A stretch of 64,000 bases of DNA from Botryosphaeria dothidea (GCA_011503125.2 WWBZ02000001.1:62001-126000), one strand, 5' to 3'. Counted from the stretch's first letter, positions 1 to 11,829 are shown. The notes: generated by a model from the letters alone, not told the origin. Numbers and translations are program-made.

Positions 1-1041
1 GAGCTGACCCAGAGTGTTCCAGCGCACGTCGGTGTCCGCGAGATAGCCGCGATAAATCGGTGTCGCAGCGCTGAGTGCAAGCATCACGGGGCCGAGAGGC
101 GAAAGCGCATCATGCAAGCGGAGTGCGGCTTCGGCGGAGGGGGCTTGAATCGTGCACTGGATACAGCACTGTGTTGCGCCAAGGAGCATTTCGTCGGAGT
201 TGAATGTGATGTTGGCCCTGTTGCCGGTGGCGCTAGGGGCAATGAAGGAGGGGAGCGAGGAGGTGAACGTGTTGCGGTCGATGAATAAAGGCACAGTGAT
301 GGGTGGGATGGCGCCCCAGCGGCGGGTCGTGATATTGTGCTGAGCGGCGCGATAATGGGATGAAGCGACAAGGAGGGCGGCGCTGACGGTGAGGGATGCT
401 GAGACATCGGATTGAATTCCAAGAAGCGGGAATGTGGTGATAGTAAAGGGGAGAGCATTGGGACCAAGGCACGCGGTAATGGCGGACCTCCTGTTCAACA
501 GATTCTAGTTAGAAACGGTGTGCTAAGGGGTGGAGGAGCTACCTTGCGGCCATGTTCCGTTCTACGGATAGCAGAGATCCTGCGCTGTTATTAAAGGGTG
601 CCAAGGGCTTGGACTCGATCTGGAATCCTCCCAACTCCGGTGTATAAACTTCAGCTTCTGATGAAGTTTGAACTTGCCCCAAGATTTCGTCCGCCCTCAG
701 ACAAAGTTTCGCTTTCCTTATAATTTCATCTATCTCCAACAGCGTGTATTCAATCTTTTATTTCGTTAGCTTGCACATTTAAAGAAGATAGCGGGCGCTC
801 ATACCTCATCACCCCAAAGGGGCGGAAAATCCCTTATCTTCTGTCCTTTCTTCCAGACATCAATACACTCCTAGCAATTGGTTAGATTTGGTTATAGCAG
901 TATTAGTAAAAAGAGATTACGCCGATAGCTTTCTCGCGAACGAGAGGAGCAAGTTCGTCTGTCTCTGGAAAGAGGATAATTTCCCCCGCTCTTCGCGCAA
1001 TTAAAAAATGCATATGCTATGCGGATACGTTGGAACTTACA
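1..1041 (-). CDS. Gamma-glutamylcysteine synthetase-like protein, partial at left edge
   Basis: This is the N-terminal half of a glutamate-cysteine ligase, the first enzyme of glutathione synthesis in the cytosol. Reading right to left, the exons are about 870-805, 754-543 and 490-1, with GT-AG introns between them. Family landmarks are WGDE joined across an intron to IEYTLLEID, then FQIESKPLAPF, LLSVERNMAARR, TITTFPLLG, PPITVPLFIDRN, DEMLLGATQCCIQ and, at the window edge, AATPIYRGYLADTDVRWN. No stop interrupts these exons. The C-terminal half lies outside the window. The true 5' end is unclear: an upstream piece ending near 1041 (donor GTAAGT) does not join in a clean phase, and a LINE is inserted about 100 bp further upstream. 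It could be a live paralogue or a gene that has lost its start. Family assignment is confident; function is inferred. Confidence 0.8.
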
Positions 1042-1386
1042 TCTCCTTCATGTTTTCCAAGTTCTCAGCTGTCACGTCCGAGGATTCACATTTCCGGAGA
1101 GACTGAGGGTTTTAAGACAATTAGTGCTGAGGTAAGATTTTAGCCAAAAGCAGCAAAAATCCTACAGGATAAGGGGAACAAAATCTCTCTAGAATGGGTA
1201 CCTGGACACAAAGATATCCTTGGAAATGAAACTGCGGATAAACTAGCAAAAGAAGCTACTAGACTACCCATATCGAGCTCTAAAAATAGCTTAGCCTTCT
1301 ACGGAATGCAGCTAAAGGAAGAGCTTTATAAGGAGTAGGAAAAGAAGCTTAAAAACACCTCAGCCTCTACCTATAAGGAACTGTAC

Positions 1387-1570
1387 TGTCAGGGCTCAAC
1401 CTCAGGATGATCGCTGAAAGGTATATTGCGCTATGTACGTTAAGCTAGACTTAAGAAGAAAGAAGAGAAGACGTAGAAGAAAGGAAAGAGTTATATACAA
1501 GGGAGGCTTGGCGTCACGTGACCCGCCGATGATCCTCTGAGGCTTGATCCTGAGGCTTCAGACTCTAACA
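1387..1570 (-). repeat. Left LTR (3' LTR) of the Gypsy element
   Basis: 184 bp, starting TGTCAGGGC and ending CTCTAACA on the plus strand. It matches the LTR at 7255-7438 at all positions I compared except the second base. It contains GTCACGTGAC. Confidence 0.95.
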
Positions 1571-1636
1571 TCACTCCCCCCCTCCTCTTCCCGGTTCGAG
1601 AGGTTGCGGGTTCGAATCCGGGTGGGGACTGTTGCT

Positions 1637-1759
1637 TTTTTTTTTTTTTTTTTTTTTTTGACCTTTCTCTGTTTTTGACCCTTCCTGCCCTGCTTGCCTT
1701 GCTTGCCTTGCTTGCCCTGCTTGCCCTGCTTGCCCTGCTTGCCCTGCTTGCCCTGCTTG
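1637..1759. repeat. Poly-T tract and 9-bp minisatellite near the element's 3' end
   Basis: A run of about 22 T is followed by about eight or nine copies of a 9-bp unit (CTTGCCCTG or CTTGCCTTG). On the minus strand this lies just upstream of the polypurine tract and 3' LTR. Just beside it (1596-1632) is a stretch with a GGTTCGAATCC box resembling a tRNA T-arm. Confidence 0.85.
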
Positions 1760-2999
1760 TTTGTTGGTCGCGTTTTGGTGGGTGTGGGTATATGGGTTGA
1801 AAAAGCGAACCCTGAACCATCAAACGGCTACATGGCGTAGTTGGAAACTTGGCTAACCGACAGCAGGTGCGGTGATACGTGCCTTGGGGTGGCGACATCC
1901 CTCAGTTGACTGGCTCCTATGAGCTTGTCGACTGGCTGTCGAATTAAGGGCCTGCCTGTTGGCAGGAAGAGGGTTGTCCGGCACGGGACTAGGTCCTGTG
2001 GTCTGTAATGCCCACACTAGGTGACCGCTTGTGCCTCGCTCGCCCTCGGGGCGGGTAGTGCAGTGCTCATCTAGTGTGTGCAGGCTCGGCTCCGGCCGGG
2101 CTAAACCGCTTGACTTTTTGTCCACTGGTAGTCTACGCTTAGTTCCCTCCTAGTCCCATTCTAGTTCCCTTAGAGCTCTTGTCGGTCCTTCTGTTTTAGG
2201 TACGTGTCTAGCGCTGCTGTGTCCTGTAGTGCTAATGCCGGTTCCCATGTTGGCCTTGCATACCCTTCCTATTTGACTTGGTACTAGAGTTGGCGCCTCC
2301 TTTGCCCTAGTTTTCTTGCCATTCGTTTACTTAAGACTGCCTCTACTCTCTATTCGTCTTAACTATCTACTTAAACTAGTGGAGGTTAGTAGTCGTCTTA
2401 TTCTTAGCTTAGTAAGGGGTCTATTCCTGCTGGCCGGAGTAGGTCTATATTAAAGACGTTGTGTACCGCTCCGGGGATATCCAATTTGTAGCTATGGGAT
2501 CCAACTACCTCGATAATAGTAAACTTAGCTGCCTTATTATCGAGCTTCTTGCTTAGCCTATCCGTCCTTAGGTTCTTTAGGTGTAGCCAGACCTTATCAC
2601 CTACCTTATACGTAGGGGATAGGTTTCTTCGCCGATTTACTTGCCGTTCCTATTCTTGTTAGGTATCTGCCATAGCCATCTATGCCTAGTCCGTTACCTC
2701 TTTGATCTTTGCCACGATTACTTCTACCCTTACTACTAGAGAGTCCCTCTAGAGGTCGCCGGGCTAGAGGTCTTCGGATAACTCTAGAGGCTCGAGGTAA
2801 TATCCGTGGGAGAGAAAGAACGGGCTTGCCTGTGTTATAGCCGAGGTCCTCCTATTAAGAGCTAGCTGGACTATCGGTAGCTGGTCCGCCCAGTCTTATT
2901 AGTAGTAGTCCACGAATAGTGCTAGCTTCCTTTCTACTTTAGTGTTTATCCTCTCCGTTAATCCGTCCGTTTAAGGGTAGTAGGCCGTTAAGATGCGCC
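1760..2999 (-). other. Gypsy element interior, 3' part without readable protein
   Basis: This stretch lies between the minisatellite and the integrase-like piece. It has the same TA-rich, stop-filled texture as the rest of the element. I found no intact reading frame or independent gene here. Confidence 0.6.
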
Positions 3000-3015
3000 T
3001 CTTAATCTTAAGTAG

Positions 3016-3201
3016 TTAATAGATACGTTGCCAGAGAAGGCTAACGAACTGCGTTCCCCTATTAGATATAATTGCCGTTGGGATTCCGTGGTTCCGGTAG
3101 AAGTATATAATAAAGAGCCTTGTAATGGTTTCCGTCTTAGTATTCGGGCAGGCCTTAAGGGTCACTCCTTTCCCTAGTCTATCGGTAATTACTATAAGCA
3201 T
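3016..3201 (-). pseudogene. Integrase core fragment of the Gypsy element
   Basis: A short readable piece, with MLIVITDRLGKG at its start and GIPTAIISNRGTQFVS later. It corresponds to the retroviral integrase core, where the usual reading is DRGxQF; here the Asp is Asn, again a G-to-A change. The frame is broken on both sides. Confidence 0.75.
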
Positions 3202-4299
3202 CTCGCACCCGTTGCTTAATAGTAGGGGCCTAATAAAGTTAATAGAGATCTCTCTCCATTAACGACTTGGTACTAGTAACGGTTTAAGTAACCCTTGCTT
3301 CCGATCCCTCTAGACCTTAGTCCTTCCACAGACGTCATAGTTCCTATAAAACCTCCGGATATCGTTAACGAATCCTGGCTAGAAGAAGTGCCTTACCACG
3401 AGGGAGGTAGTTTAAACGCGTCCGGGGTGTGCCGAGAGGGGAGAGTCATGCATCTCTTGGATAATCCTTGTTCGTAGTGGCTCGGAGTCCGGTACCTATT
3501 TCCTTTCCCTAAAGAGGAGGTTTCCTTAATAGTCTAGTGAACACTCCGCGATCGAGATCTTGAACTTAGTTGCAAACTCCGGTGGGAAGGTCCTTTCTCC
3601 TCGTTGTACTGCTTCCCGGAGTTGCTTTAGTACTTAGTCTTATTAGAGTGCCTCTTACCATTGTTCCTCAAGGGGAGGTAGTTCTTATCCGAGTTGTCCT
3701 AGTCGTGCCTGTCGAGGTTCGACTACTATGGCTTCTTCTAATAATAGTAGGTCTCCGTTATCCTAGTTTCCTTACTCTTCTAGGTCTTCCGGTAAGCCTA
3801 TATTTAGCACGAGTCCTTAGGCCGTTATTTAGAGTAGTTGAGCCGTTCTTTATTCGAGCCTTTCGTCTATATCCGTGGTTAGTAGGTCCTAGTCCCTTCT
3901 TATTAATGCGTCCGCTAATCCGTTAGTCTTTCCTAGCGTATATTCAATAATAAAGGAGAAGCGGCTAAGCTCTCTCTACTATCGAATCTGCCTCTTAGAG
4001 AGTCTCCTCGTAGTAGTAAAGTACTCTAAGTTCTTATAATTAGTAAGGATCTTAAACTAGTATAGCCCCTTTAGTTTAGCATCCTACTAGCGTAAGTACT
4101 TAACTACTACGAGTAGTTCCTTATCGTAGATTAGGTAGTTGTATTCCGCGGGTAGGTTCTTTTTCGAGAAGAACGCTACGGGCCGTAGAAAACCATCGTT
4201 ATCGAACTATTAGAGCACCCCTCCAGTATAGTATCCTAAGGAGTCCGTGGCGAGAATTATCTCCCGTTCCGGGTCGAATTACATAAGGACCGGTGCCGT

Positions 4300-5300
4300 G
4301 ATAAAAGCCTTCTTTAATTTCCTAAACGCGAGCTCGGTTTCCTAGTTCTATTAGAAGGGCACGTTCTTCCTCGTAAGTAATACTAGAGGGGCTACTAGGT
4401 TAGAAAAGCCCTTAATAAAACGCCGATAGAAGTTCGTAAAACCGAGGAAATCGAGTACGCCCTTTGCCGTGGTAGGAGCTTTCCATTCTTAAATTACTTT
4501 AATCTTTTCCGGGTCTATATAGATACCTTTACCTACTTCGATAATATACCTAAGATACTTAGTCGACTAGACTTCGAATTCGTATTTCTTTAGGTCGAGT
4601 TGTAGACCTACAGCATCCAATTTCTCTAAGACCTTATCGACCTTTTCCTGGTGCTCCCGGCGGGATCCGTCCGTGAAGATTAGGATGTTATCTACGTACG
4701 CGGAGACAAAATCGTTAAGGAAGTCCTTTAGGGTCCAATTAATATACCGTTGGAAGGTACTCGGGGTATTTGCTAGTCTAAAAGGTGTCACTAGCTATTT
4801 AAAGAGTCCAAATCGGGTCCGGAATACTATTAACCACTCGCTTTCCTCCGCGATTCGTATCCGATAGAAGGTAGTAGTTATATCTAGTTTCGTAAACCAT
4901 CTTGCTTTGCTAATCCGATTAAGGGTCTCCTAGATTAGTGGTAGGAGATAGCGGTCCTTTCTCGTAATTCGATTAAGAGCCCGGTAGTTATAGCAGAAGC
5001 GTAGGCCTCCGCCTAGTTTCTTAATAAATAGTACGGGAGCAGCAGCCGAGGAATTGCTTACCCGGATAAACCCCTTATCGAGTAGTTCGTTAAGAGTCTT
5101 CCTAAGTACTAGAAGCTCGTCACGGGATATATTATATAGGGGTCCCCATGGGGCGTCCGGTGTTTTGCCGTTGCTATCCTTTTCTAATTCGATTTGGTGG
5201 TCAATTCCAGGCCGGTGCGGTGGGAGTTTGTCTGCCTCCTTCTTGTCAAATAGGCGTATCTATCGAGGGTCTACCCAGCTAGGTAGCCGGGCCTAAGTAT
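4300..5300 (-). pseudogene. Reverse transcriptase domain of the Gypsy element (degenerate)
   Basis: Readable blocks include MTPFRLANTPSTFQRYIN, FVSAYVDNILIF and, further on in broken frame, FLGFTNFYRRFIKGFS, which are the classic RT palm and connection motifs. The catalytic YVDD motif reads YVDN because GAC became AAC (TG to TA). Several in-frame TAG and TAA codons sit where CAG or CAA would be expected. The enzyme cannot be active. Confidence 0.88.
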
Positions 5301-5643
5301 CCGTGGGGGTTTTCTCTTAAAGAGCCTTATTAATATCCGCTAGGCTCGCTGTAAAGACTTAGTACCCTTTCTTTTCTCGGTTCCTTAAGAGGTAACTGAA
5401 GGTAGAGGCTCCGATAAGCTTGCCCTAAGGGCTAGGAAGATCTATTGCTTGTTTTACTACTAGCCCTATATCCTTAAAGGTAATAGTCCGTTTACTTTGA
5501 TCGAGTACCGCTTTTTCCTATACCATCTATGGGCTTCCTAATATTAGGTCGTAACCGGAAAGCCTAGGCACGATGTAGAAGAACATGCGCTTCTAGTAGT
5601 GGCCTCTAATGTCTACCTCAGCCTAGGTAACCTCGTCTATTTT

Positions 5644-6033
5644 CTATCCTATAGGTATAAGTCCGTTTAGTATCCTTGGGGAGATCTTTATACGCGGGAG
5701 GTTGTAGCGTTTAGCAAAACCGTAGCTTATAATAGCGTAGAATTCACAACTAGTATCGGCGAGAGCTTTACCGAAAGACTCTTTATTGATTATAACTGGG
5801 GTAAGGAGTAAATCTTGTTCTAGCTTACGTTGCTGCTTGCGCCATTCGTTCCGCACTTCCTGCTTTTCCTCTACTATAGGCTCCTGCCTGCGATTTTCGA
5901 TAGGAGCTTTTAGTTTTCCGACTGCTGGGAGGAGGACTCGTCCTCTAAGTCTTCTAGTTCCGGTCCCACGTGTTCCTCCTGTTGGGTAGGCTTTGCGAGC
6001 CTTACTGGCCTCCTTGGTGGCAGCCATGGGCAC
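5644..6033 (-). pseudogene. Gag-pol junction and aspartic protease fragment of the Gypsy element
   Basis: A 129-codon open stretch with a basic N-terminal part and, near its end, ALADTSCEFYAIIS. This matches the retroelement aspartyl protease active site, normally DTG or DSG followed by a small or aromatic residue. Gly has become Ser by CTGGT to CTAGT. It is the longest surviving open frame of the element. Confidence 0.75.
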
Positions 6034-7120
6034 TAGGCAACCCTATGCATAGAGTCGCCATAGCGTAGGCAACGACCCTCATCCTTGCGTCTTTACATCT
6101 CTTGCTCGTCTACCTACTTGACACGACGTCCTTAGGCGGCCCTTGCAGGCCCTGTAGGTTCCTATTCCATTTTATCTTGCTAGGGCGTGGTCGGCTTTGG
6201 CTTGGACCCTGGCTGCCTGCCAGTAGACCCTGCCGAGCTAACTTTATTCTAACCACGCCACTAGTCTTGTTGCTAGCCCTACTAGGGCTTCTTGCCCGTA
6301 TTACGTAGGTTGAACGCTTCTAGTTAGTCACTAACACGTTTCAACTCCGTGTAGTAGTCCTCGAAAGACTGGCTAGTATTCCTAAGGCCGATTATACTTC
6401 GCTGGAGCTCCTAGCTAAGCCCTGCTTCTAGGTAGGCCTTAAGGATCTCGTCCGGCCAGTTGGTGCCTCCCGCCTCTAGTACGAGTTTGCGGAATTTGGT
6501 GAAGTACTCTATAAAAGGCTTGTTAGTTTGGCGTAGCTTATATAGCTTACGTTAGGCCTTCTCTTGCACGTGGGGGTCGCTAAATAATAGGCGTAGCTGA
6601 TCTAGTAGGCACTGAGTAGTTATGCTAGTCGTGTTGGTGCTGGCTTGTACCTAGGGCTGTAGCTGACGAGCTGCTTCGCCCCTAAGCCGATTATAAAGCA
6701 TAAAAAACTTCGTAGCTTCAGTGCAACTCGTGTAGTCCACGACGAGTTTGGCTTGGGCCTAGGCAATCCAAGGCTCGAGTTCTTCTCTATTACCCGAAAA
6801 CTCGGCGAGAGGGCCGAGGTTCTTCGTGGGGCCTGTCTTGGTGTGGTGGCTGGTAGGTCCTAACTTAGGGGCAGGGGGGTCCGAGGAAATTCCGGCCACC
6901 CCAGCCTCCTTTTCTCCAGCCTCCCTTCTAGCCTCCCCTAAGGGTTGTGTGGAAGGGGTTTAGGCGCCTCCCACCTTTAAGAGTTCCTCCTTCTCTTCCT
7001 TAAGCTGTATAACCTCTTGGGTAAGAGTATCCATTCGTGCCATCATTTGTAGCAGTAACCGCTTCGTTTCTTGGTTCTCTTGAGCCTGTAGCTCTTGTCT
7101 ATGCTCTTGAGGACTCATAT

Positions 7121-7198
7121 CGAGTGATTCCAGTGATTCCAGTGATTCCAGTAATTCCAGTGATTCCAGTGATTCCAGTGATTCCAGTGATTCCAGTG
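7121..7198. repeat. 9-bp minisatellite near the element's 5' end
   Basis: About nine tandem copies of AGTGATTCC, one with a G-to-A change (AGTAATTCC). It lies in the gag region just inside the right LTR and is distinct from the 9-bp repeat at the other end of the same element. Confidence 0.9.
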
Positions 7199-7254
7199 CG
7201 CGACTGTGCCAGTGATCCGATGTCTAGTAAGTCCAATGTGGGAAGTCTAGCTAA

Positions 7255-7438
7255 TATCAGGGCTCAACCTCAGGATGATCGCTGAAAGGTATATTGCGCT
7301 ATGTACGTTAAGCTAGACTTAAGAAGAAAGAAGAGAAGACGTAGAAGAAAGGAAAGAGTTATATACAAGGGAGGCTTGGCGTCACGTGACCCGCCGATGA
7401 TCCTCTGAGGCTTGATCCTGAGGCTTCAGACTCTAACA
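7255..7438 (-). repeat. Right LTR (5' LTR) of the Gypsy element
   Basis: 184 bp, identical to the left LTR except that TG at its edge reads TA (7255-7256). The target duplication TGTAC follows directly. Confidence 0.95.
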
Positions 7439-8054
7439 TGTACGGCTATTAAGTTAAACGGAATCTAAAAGCCCCTCTAAAAGAGCGGGAATTAGCCTCC
7501 GCCTTTTACCAACTAAAGATAGGACACGGATACTTTAGATCCTATCTCTTTAGGTTTAAACACGCCGAAACCGATAGGTGCCCATGCACGAACACAGCAA
7601 AATAAACACCTAGATATCTCTTACTAAAATGCCCAAAATACTCCTACGAAAGAAGGAGTATAAAGGATATACTTAGAAGAGACTATCTAGACCTAAAAGA
7701 GCTTCTTACCTCGACAAAAGGAATATCTAGTACGCTAGATTTTCTAAAATAAACAAAGATATCTACACGGAGATAGTATCTAGAAAATAGCTCGGCGGAG
7801 CTCTAAATAAACGTATACCTACCGTATTTTCTTTTACTTTCCTTATATCTATTTCTCCTTTATTTCCTTTGGCTACTAGCCTGTTTAGGCGATAGACGCC
7901 ATACCGTTTACTGTACCTAAATTGCCTACCTTTACCAAAAAGAGGTATTACCCTTCTATAGCTACGAGTTCTAGAAAACTCCGTCTTTAATAGTCATAGG
8001 CTGAAAAAAGGACGTAAAACTAAATAAATAAATAAATAAATAAGATTTTAGCCA

Positions 8055-8812
8055 CTTATAAAATCAGGCTTGGGAATGATGACATCGTAAGCAATGCCTT
8101 CATCTTAGAGAAACTCGGAAATGCTGACATCGCCCATTGTGGGGATCATGTTACCGCGTTATTGGAATGTAGCTGAAGGATTCCAAGTTTTTTCAAGCTC
8201 AAGAATGTTGACATCGATATCAACGCTTTTATCTAAGGCAAGCTCATGGAAAACAAAATGACATCTCAGGAATTGCGATAAGTTCTAGAGTTCTATTAGT
8301 TGTAGTATGTTCTATTACTACTGTACCTGGAAGTCAACGCCCGAGCCGGATTGGGGGCCGCCCAGCCTACCCCGTCCGCTCAAGGAAAAATTGGTTGCCC
8401 CTCCAACGCTTCGACTGTCTATTTCGAAACGCCTGCAGGAGCTTGAGATCTTATAAAATGTTCGTTCTACCGAAATTAATGGTCCGGCATTCCATTAGCA
8501 AGTCTTAATGGCATTCGCCCATTTTGTCACCCAGGTGCCGTCGCATTTGTGAGGTCGGTGGTCAAGTAGGTACTCGCGGTCTTCGTATATGGTTAGACTG
8601 AGCGCTGTCTCGAAAGTAATGTTGCGCAGGTTTGATCAACCTATCGGGTCGGAGCGTAAAAGAGTCTTCGGCAAGACACCACTGTGAGCCGATCGGACCG
8701 ATAACAAGTGCGGAGTCACCCTTCAACACAACAAAGCTTCAACCTGTTTCTGCACGTCATAACACTACCCTTTCCGACGTGCATACCGGGTTGAGGTATT
8801 GCGCACATAGAT
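8055..8812. other. Intergenic region, regulator upstream side
   Basis: No intact gene seen. The first 200 bases on the minus strand show short protein-like stretches broken by stops, possibly a dead exon of the gene entered by the LINE. The rest is the 5' region of the Zn2Cys6 gene. Confidence 0.4.
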
Positions 8813-10944
8813 ATGAGTTGCTCAGGTCTCCGCCATGGACCTGCCTCCCGAGCTTCCTTTCGAGTGAAGGCAAGGACGAAGACCTTCACAGGATGCTGGA
8901 CATGTCGCCAGAGAAGACTGAAATGCGACAAAGCTCGTCCCGAGTGCGATGAATGCAGAAGAAAAGGATTGCCGTGCGGAGGTTACGGTGCCCGGCTCCA
9001 GTGGTTACCCCCGAACTCGGACTACGACGACAGGCGTGCAAGTATCAGGAATTCCGAAAGGCGACGCAGACTGCTCCCTTGTGAGTTTGAATCATTCTCT
9101 TATCACTTGTCGACGAACAAAGCTACTGGCTGATATGTCTCAGTATGTTCGCTCGCTCTCTTAACGGACGCGGAAATTGAGTCCGCCATCAAAGGTGTTG
9201 ATGACGCTTCACGTTCAGAAGAGGCAAATTCGTACGGTCCTTTCTCAGCATTCAAACTTGAGGCTGTCTCAGAATCCAGAGAACTTCCGATCCCAAGACA
9301 GGCTTTAAGAAATGATGCCCAGAGACCCAGCGACTCTGATCTTGATTCGTTGGGGGAAGTCACGTGCACGACTTTTGTGGAGAATGAACCCCGAGCTGTG
9401 ACTCTGAATGCAGGGACGCCACAAAATGACGAGGCTATGCAACTCCAGATTATGGACGATGATGCCAATGCTGTCCATTTGTATCGACCGCGTGCAGAGA
9501 CATCAGAAGTCTCTTCCTCGACCACAGAATTACAGCTGTCTTCTACTTCTCTGAACAAAAACTTTTCGACTACAGGAAGCCTACTTGACATCGTCCCCTT
9601 CAGGCCCTCGTTCATAACATCCCAGGTCAGACACCTTTTAGACCATTACCGCCAACACGTCATGTCCATATACACGATGTTAGACAATGAGAATACGCCT
9701 TGGCATAACATCCACATCCCAAGAGTGTTTCAGGGATGTACCGAAATGGAAGTAGTCGGCAAATCATCTCCAGCAAGAAGCGCACTTCTTCACGCCATAT
9801 TGTCTGTGAGCGCATACAACCTACAAAACAGACACTTACTGGAGAGCCGTACAGATCACGCCAGGAATTGGGAAGAGATAGGATTGAGCCACCGCACCCA
9901 GGCACTCAATGCTCTTCGAGCATCTGCATCAGACCCGTCGCCATCATGGACAAGCTCTCAATATAAGGAGCTTTTGGCTGCCATGCTTAGTATGGTTACT
10001 GTTGATGTATGTTTTGTTCCAAAAGAAGAGTTTTTGAACCATTTGTTGATGTTTCAGATCGTATCCGGAGACACAGAGACGTGCAAGATCCACCTGGATG
10101 GCTGTGAAAGTCTTATCCGAGCGCGAAGAAGAACTAGAGCGATCGATACCTCTGCAAAAATCAAGGCACTTCATCGAATATTCCTCTACCTCCGCATTAT
10201 TCAAGAAGCGATGCCAACTGCCAGCAACACACAATCAACGTACGACACTTTCGAATTTGGCGCTCATGATATCTACTACCAGACTGGATCAGACGACCTC
10301 GAGTCATACTTGGACCTCCCGAAGCTGACAGGTGATGCTACGATTCATCGTCATGGGAGCTCATCTACGGTCTGCCCCAGAGTCTGATCATGCTGGTCCG
10401 AAAAACATCGAAACTAATCGGATATATGCACCGGGGTGACGCCTTCATTAACGTGATACCAGATGTTCAACGAATCGTCTACATGTGTGACGATCTCGAG
10501 GATCAGATCCTGAACTTTCCAATTGAAGAGACGGTGGCGCGTTTTATGGACGCAAATCTGAACAATCACAATCGGATCATCCTCCAACACCATGTCCGAG
10601 CTTTTCACAGCGCTCTGATAATCTACTTTTCCAGTCGCGTTCGTCGCATGCATCGTAGATATCTTCAGCACTACGTTAAGACGGTCATCGATCATCTCGA
10701 GAAGATCGAGGAGATCAAATCCAACGCTGGAATCGTAGCTCAACCAATTCTCTGGCCTGTTTTCACTGCCGCATCACAAGCTCTCGACCCTTCAACGAGA
10801 TCTCAGTACCTACATTACCTAAATAGAGCCGAGATACATGGAGTTGGTGTTGCAACCAGAGCAAGGAGGGTTCTGGAAGAAGCCTGGCGAAATGATGGGG
10901 ACGAAGCGCTTCTACGAGCACAGAAATATCTCATGTTGGCTTAA
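8813..10944 (+). CDS. Zn2Cys6 transcription factor (ArgR2/Uga3-type finger), one frameshift
   Basis: A nuclear DNA-binding regulator. Exon 1 (8813-9080) carries the finger KTFTGCWTCRQRRLKCD followed by PECDECRRKGLPCGGYG, with all six cysteines. Introns are 9081-9143 and 10007-10057, both GT-AG and in phase. The long middle and C-terminal part matches the fungal-specific regulator domain (HAILSVSAYNL, then LEEAWRNDGDEAL near the end). Near 10345-10352 the frame slips by one base: the reading ends in PRV-stop at 10387, while the adjacent frame continues as SSWELIYGLPQSL to 10944. The total would be about 670 residues. It may be a recent pseudogene or carry an assembly error. The broken P450 and transporter just downstream suggest it once controlled a small metabolic set; that is inference. 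Confidence 0.82.
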
Positions 10945-11829
10945 CAATTTGTTGGAAATTGAGTTGATTTGATTATTGTCTGGATTGTTGGCATGTCTCA
11001 TGAGAGGGGTATGAGAGGGTGCCTGCTATATAGACTATTTGACGCTAAACCTAATTCGGAGCATTCTAAGACGATATTTTCAACACAATTCGAGCGGGAT
11101 CATGGACATCATGCGGGTGATGATGTTCACGGCATAATTTGGAGTCGGAAAGAGGAAACGTGCGTTGCTCGGAAGTCTGGACAGTTTTTTTTCTCTGGTC
11201 CGACCGAATTCAGGAGATCGTCTAGCTCACGATTTACTTGGGCTTTGACCACCATATCCACAATCACACTGTTTAAACGATCATTGGCTTAGAGAACATA
11301 TCCGCAGTACGTCTCGCAAGGTACACTGACATGGGTCCGAGACTAAGCATGTCGGAAGTGTAGATCGAGCAAATCCGGCTTCCGCATACATACCAAGAAT
11401 TCGGCAGGGCCACGACGCGAGTCATATTAATGGTACAGAACTGCAATACATCAACTCTATTCATACATATCATTAAAGAGCCGATTTTCTTACTTTGCAC
11501 TGCGGACAAGACTGGAGGCAAACTTCATTTTAAGCTTAATGTGCTTGGATACGACTTGCAGTGAGATTTTGTTGTCTGATTTCTCAAGTTCTACACACGC
11601 TATGGGCGGCAATACGCAGTATCTAGAAATATCCCTAAACGTCATACAAAGCTCCTTGGGGCTCGGGCTCGGGCCCGGAAAGGCGGAAATGCAGTGAGGC
11701 AAATTTCCCGAATTCCGAATTCCGAACTGGCTTCAAAATGCATCAACATACAATGTTCTCGTGTGGGATATTTAAAAGAATATTTGAATTTCCACAAATC
11801 ATCAATCTGTAGAATTGTCCATCTTCACA
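10945..11829. other. Intergenic, no gene seen
   Basis: No supported coding region on either strand. The last 60 bases precede the P450 start codon and presumably held its promoter. Confidence 0.5.

Larger units (their letters stand above)
1387..7438 (-). mobile_element. Full-length Ty3/Gypsy-type LTR retrotransposon, coding region mutated
   Basis: The element has 184-bp LTRs at both ends, TG...CA termini and a 5-bp target duplication TGTAC (1382-1386 and 7439-7443). It is transcribed leftward: degenerate gag at about 7250-6050, aspartic protease-like reading at 6033-5644, reverse transcriptase at about 5300-4300, and an integrase-like piece near 3200-3016. A purine-rich tract directly precedes the left LTR on the minus strand (about 1590-1571), as expected for the plus-strand primer. 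Catalytic motifs are altered: the protease reads ADTSC where DTG is expected, and the polymerase motif reads YVDN where YVDD is expected. Both fit a TG-to-TA change. Many stops interrupt pol, so it is not autonomous. Confidence 0.92.
1133..8054 (+). mobile_element. Non-LTR retrotransposon (LINE, Tad-like) 3' fragment split by an LTR element
   Basis: A 5'-truncated LINE. The left piece (1147-1386) encodes the end of an RNase H domain, with WVPGH, GNETADKLAKEA and one in-frame TAG. The right piece (7444-8040) encodes the usual post-RNase H Cys/His segment (CPCTN, then LLLKCPKYSYER), with TAA stops, and ends in an (AAAT)n tail at about 8018-8040. The 14-bp target duplication TAAGATTTTAGCCA is present at 1133-1146 and 8041-8054, which fixes the element boundaries and proves target-primed insertion. 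An LTR retrotransposon later entered it at 1387. The element is coding-dead and 5' truncated. Confidence 0.9.

Noticed and set aside
1596..1632. tRNA-like T-arm (GGTTCGAATCC) as a possible tRNA gene
   Set aside because: Only the T-arm region is recognisable; no full cloverleaf, anticodon arm or matching acceptor stem could be formed.
7121..7198. Tandem repeats as a CRISPR-like array
   Set aside because: Nine-base units without spacers in a eukaryotic retroelement; this is a minisatellite.
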